From the NCBI GenBank assembly GCA_002720475.1, contig PBIL01000004.1, positions 229,135 to 268,777 on the forward strand: 39,643 nucleotides of DNA, given 5' to 3'. The notes below the pieces were generated by a model. That model saw only the letters and a program-made list of their open reading frames with translations. It had not been told where the DNA came from and ran no database searches. The stretch is from Roseovarius sp. (GTDB lineage Bacteria; Pseudomonadota; Alphaproteobacteria; Rhodobacterales; Rhodobacteraceae). This document shows, one piece after another, positions 37,906 to 39,643 of the stretch; position 1 is the first letter of the stretch, and the number at the start of each line of letters is the position of its first letter. The position numbers and the translations under genes were made by a program.

Positions 37906-38379
37906 CTAGCCGCCCCGTCCGTCGAGCGACGGGCCGCCGCTTTCCGTGACCAGCCCGATATTGGCAAAGCCGCCGCGGTTGAGCGCGCCCATCACCTCCA
38001 TGACCACGCTGTAGGGCGCCGCGCCATCCGCCCGCAGGAAGACCCGTGTCCCCTCGCGCTCCGCCGCGATCGCGGCCAGCCGCGCCACGAGTTCCTCGCG
38101 CGGCACGTCTGTGGTCTGGATCGCCACGCTTCCGTCGGCGCTCACCGTCACGGTCAGCGGCTCTTCCTGTTCGCCGGGCAGGGCATTGGCGGCGGTCCTG
38201 GGCAGTTCCACCGGCACGCCCACCACCAGAAGCGGGGCCGCCACCATGAAGATGATCAGAAGCACCAGCATCACGTCCACGAAGGGCGTGACGTTGATCT
38301 CGGCCATCGGGCGAGAGCGGCCGCGCCCCCGCCTGCGCCGCCCGCCGCCACCGGATTTCTGGATGACACCCGCGCCCAT
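37906..38379 (-). CDS. tolR: Tol-Pal system protein TolR
   Basis: A 157-residue inner-membrane protein of the ExbD/TolR family. The basic N-terminus (RRRRGRGRSRPMAEINVTPF) precedes a single membrane helix with the essential Asp (D35 in VDVMLVLLIIFMVAAPL), which works in proton flow. The periplasmic part ends with GFANIGLVTE, typical of the dimeric domain. It lies 3 bases after tolQ and 13 bases before tolA, in the canonical order. Confidence 0.96.
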   Translation of the reverse strand: MGAGVIQKSGGGGRRRRGRGRSRPMAEINVTPFVDVMLVLLIIFMVAAPLLVVGVPVELPRTAANALPGEQEEPLTVTVSADGSVAIQTTDVPREELVARLAAIAAEREGTRVFLRADGAAPYSVVMEVMGALNRGGFANIGLVTESGGPSLDGRGG

Positions 38380-38382
38380 GGC

Positions 38383-39078
38383 CTAGCCGTCCAGCTGGCG
38401 GCTGAGGATGGTGGCGAACTCGTCGGCGAAGGCTTCGTAGCCCGCGACGATCCGGTCAGAATCAGCGCTCAGCTTGTTGTAGAAGATCACCGCCGGGATC
38501 GCCGCCAGAAGCCCGAGCGCGGTGGCCAGAAGGGCCTCGGCAATGCCGGGGGCGACCACGACCAGGCTGGTGTTCTGCTGCGCCGCGATCTCGACGAAGG
38601 CGTGCATGATCCCCCAGACCGTGCCGAAGAGCCCGATGAAGGGCGCGGTGGAGCCCACTGTCGCCAGCACCTGAAGCCCGCTTTGCAGCGCGTCCGCCTC
38701 CTTGGCGATGGCCACGTCCATCGAGCGGTCGATGCGCGCCGTGGCACCTGCGATCAGCTCGCCATCGTTGCGGTGGCTGCGCCGCCATTCCATCATGCCC
38801 GCCGCGAAGATCCGTTCGGACTGGCCCGCCGGTTCCGGGCCGATCTCCTCGAAGAGCCCGTCGAGCGGCTCGCCCGACCAGAAACGGCGGTCGAAGATCT
38901 CGGCCTCGCGCCGCGCCTTGCGATAGGTGATGAGCTTCTGGATGATGATCGACCAGGCCCAGAAAGAGGCCAGGATCAGCATCAACATGACGAGTTTCAC
39001 GATGAACGTGGCGCGCGCGAAGAGCGCCCACATGGAGAAATCCATCTCCTGCGCCAGTGCCAGGGTTTCTGCTTCCAT
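38383..39078 (-). CDS. tolQ: Tol-Pal system protein TolQ
   Basis: A 231-residue proton-channel subunit with three membrane helices (about residues 22-46, 135-160 and 176-200). The key Thr residues are in GSTAPFIGLFGTVWGIM (T144) and EALLATALGLLAAIP (T186). It forms the stator pentamer around TolR and energises TolA. It is the first tol gene of the run. The thioesterase gene ybgC, which often precedes it, is absent; a response-regulator gene lies upstream instead, across a 155-base gap in which I see no convincing promoter. Confidence 0.96.
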   Translation of the reverse strand: MEAETLALAQEMDFSMWALFARATFIVKLVMLMLILASFWAWSIIIQKLITYRKARREAEIFDRRFWSGEPLDGLFEEIGPEPAGQSERIFAAGMMEWRRSHRNDGELIAGATARIDRSMDVAIAKEADALQSGLQVLATVGSTAPFIGLFGTVWGIMHAFVEIAAQQNTSLVVVAPGIAEALLATALGLLAAIPAVIFYNKLSADSDRIVAGYEAFADEFATILSRQLDG

Positions 39079-39233
39079 TTGCCTGCCTTATGCCTCTGAC
39101 GGCCGTTTCCCGGCCTTATCAAGGCGCAAGCTATCCGATTTCCGGAGGGAAAGCCATGCGGATCGGCAAGGGCGCGCGCGGTCCTGGCACGGAATGTCGT
39201 GATATGGCGGGAATCCGCGCGCGAAGGCCCCGC

Positions 39234-39643
39234 TCAGCCGTCCGTTTCCGGTGCCTGGCCTGTCTCGATCATCATGTAGCCGCGCCCGAACACCGTCCTG
39301 ATGCGCCGTTCCGCCTCGGTCTCGGAATAGAGCTTGCGGCGCAGTCGGCTTATGATGCCATCCACGGCACGGTCGTTGATCGCGTGCCCGCTGCCCCGCG
39401 CCGACGCGATTATCTGCTCGCGCGACAGGACGGCATTGGTATTGGCGCAGAGCACCATGAGCACGTCGAACTCGCTCGGGCTGAGTTCGACCATGCGCCC
39501 GCCCACGCTCACGACGCGCAGCACCCCGCAGATCTCGAGATCATCCACCCGGCGCAGGAACCCCTCGGGCAGCGGGCGCGCGCCGCGCTCGTCCCTCGGC
39601 GTGATGACGGTGCGCCGCAGGATCGTCCGGATCCGCGCGCAAA
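39234..39643 (-). CDS. OmpR-family response regulator (N-terminal part outside window)
   Basis: The open frame enters from the right edge. The first visible residues, ARIRTILRR, match the end of a receiver domain (usually LLARIRALLRR). Then comes a short linker and a complete winged-helix output domain: ELSPSEFDVLMVLCANTNAVLSREQ recognition start, AINDRAVDGIISRLRRKL and IRTVFGRGYMM at the wing. About the first 105 residues, including the phosphorylation site, are outside the window. The protein should bind DNA as a phosphorylated dimer. A GTG at 39548 is internal to the frame and is not the start. Confidence 0.88.
   Translation of the reverse strand, partial: CARIRTILRRTVITPRDERGARPLPEGFLRRVDDLEICGVLRVVSVGGRMVELSPSEFDVLMVLCANTNAVLSREQIIASARGSGHAINDRAVDGIISRLRRKLYSETEAERRIRTVFGRGYMMIETGQAPETDG

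Overview
The window is chromosomal DNA of a GC-rich alphaproteobacterium, most likely a Rhodobacterales (Roseobacter or Paracoccaceae-type) species. The evidence is the gene content: crotonyl-CoA carboxylase/reductase of the ethylmalonyl-CoA pathway, GapR, a DUF2853 protein, an alphaproteobacterial tol-pal cluster, family II pyrophosphatase, folD next to fhs, and a CIRCE-controlled groESL operon. Almost all bases are coding. I see no phage, insertion sequence, CRISPR array, rRNA or tRNA gene; this is core genome rather than an island.

Layout, left to right. Bases 1-7,300 hold mixed housekeeping genes: a DUF2853 protein cut by the edge, ahcY, a small secreted protein, an FkbM methyltransferase, gapR, a small membrane protein, a large degenerate FadJ-like protein, a 69-aa protein, a DksA-type zinc-finger protein and a stand-alone FliM/FliN-type protein. 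Bases 7,391-12,103 are a minus-strand regulatory block: an XRE regulator of the ScfR (short-chain fatty acyl) type, a receiver-only response regulator, a small membrane protein and a sodium/solute-symporter sensor kinase. Divergent from it (12,337-20,456) runs a plus-strand block: a Tat-exported binding protein, two branched-chain-type ABC permeases, two ATPases, a PlsB-like acyltransferase and ccr, closed by a clear terminator. The AT-rich gap between the two blocks carries three TTT(T/C)ACAA repeats spaced in multiples of 16 bp, and one 9-mer from them recurs upstream of ccr.

Bases 20,539-25,369 hold ppaC, a double-palindrome repeat, groES-groEL with promoter, CIRCE and terminator, an NAD-dependent epimerase-like gene and a short lytic transglycosylase lipoprotein. 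Bases 25,376-29,983 hold a D-amino-acid dehydrogenase-like gene, folD, fhs and a MOSC protein. Bases 30,038-39,078 are a long minus-strand run, tolQ-tolR-tolA-tolB-pal-cpoB-tilS-ftsH-tam, with several 4-bp start/stop overlaps. The window ends inside an OmpR-family response regulator.

The most interesting region is 7,391-20,456. A fatty-acyl-type regulator, a transporter-like sensor kinase, an uncharacterised ABC importer, an acyltransferase and ccr sit side by side and share an AT-rich motif. This suggests a sensing, uptake and assimilation unit for short-chain carboxylates or acyl precursors. That reading is inference. Functions come from recognised motifs and remembered families; no database search was run.
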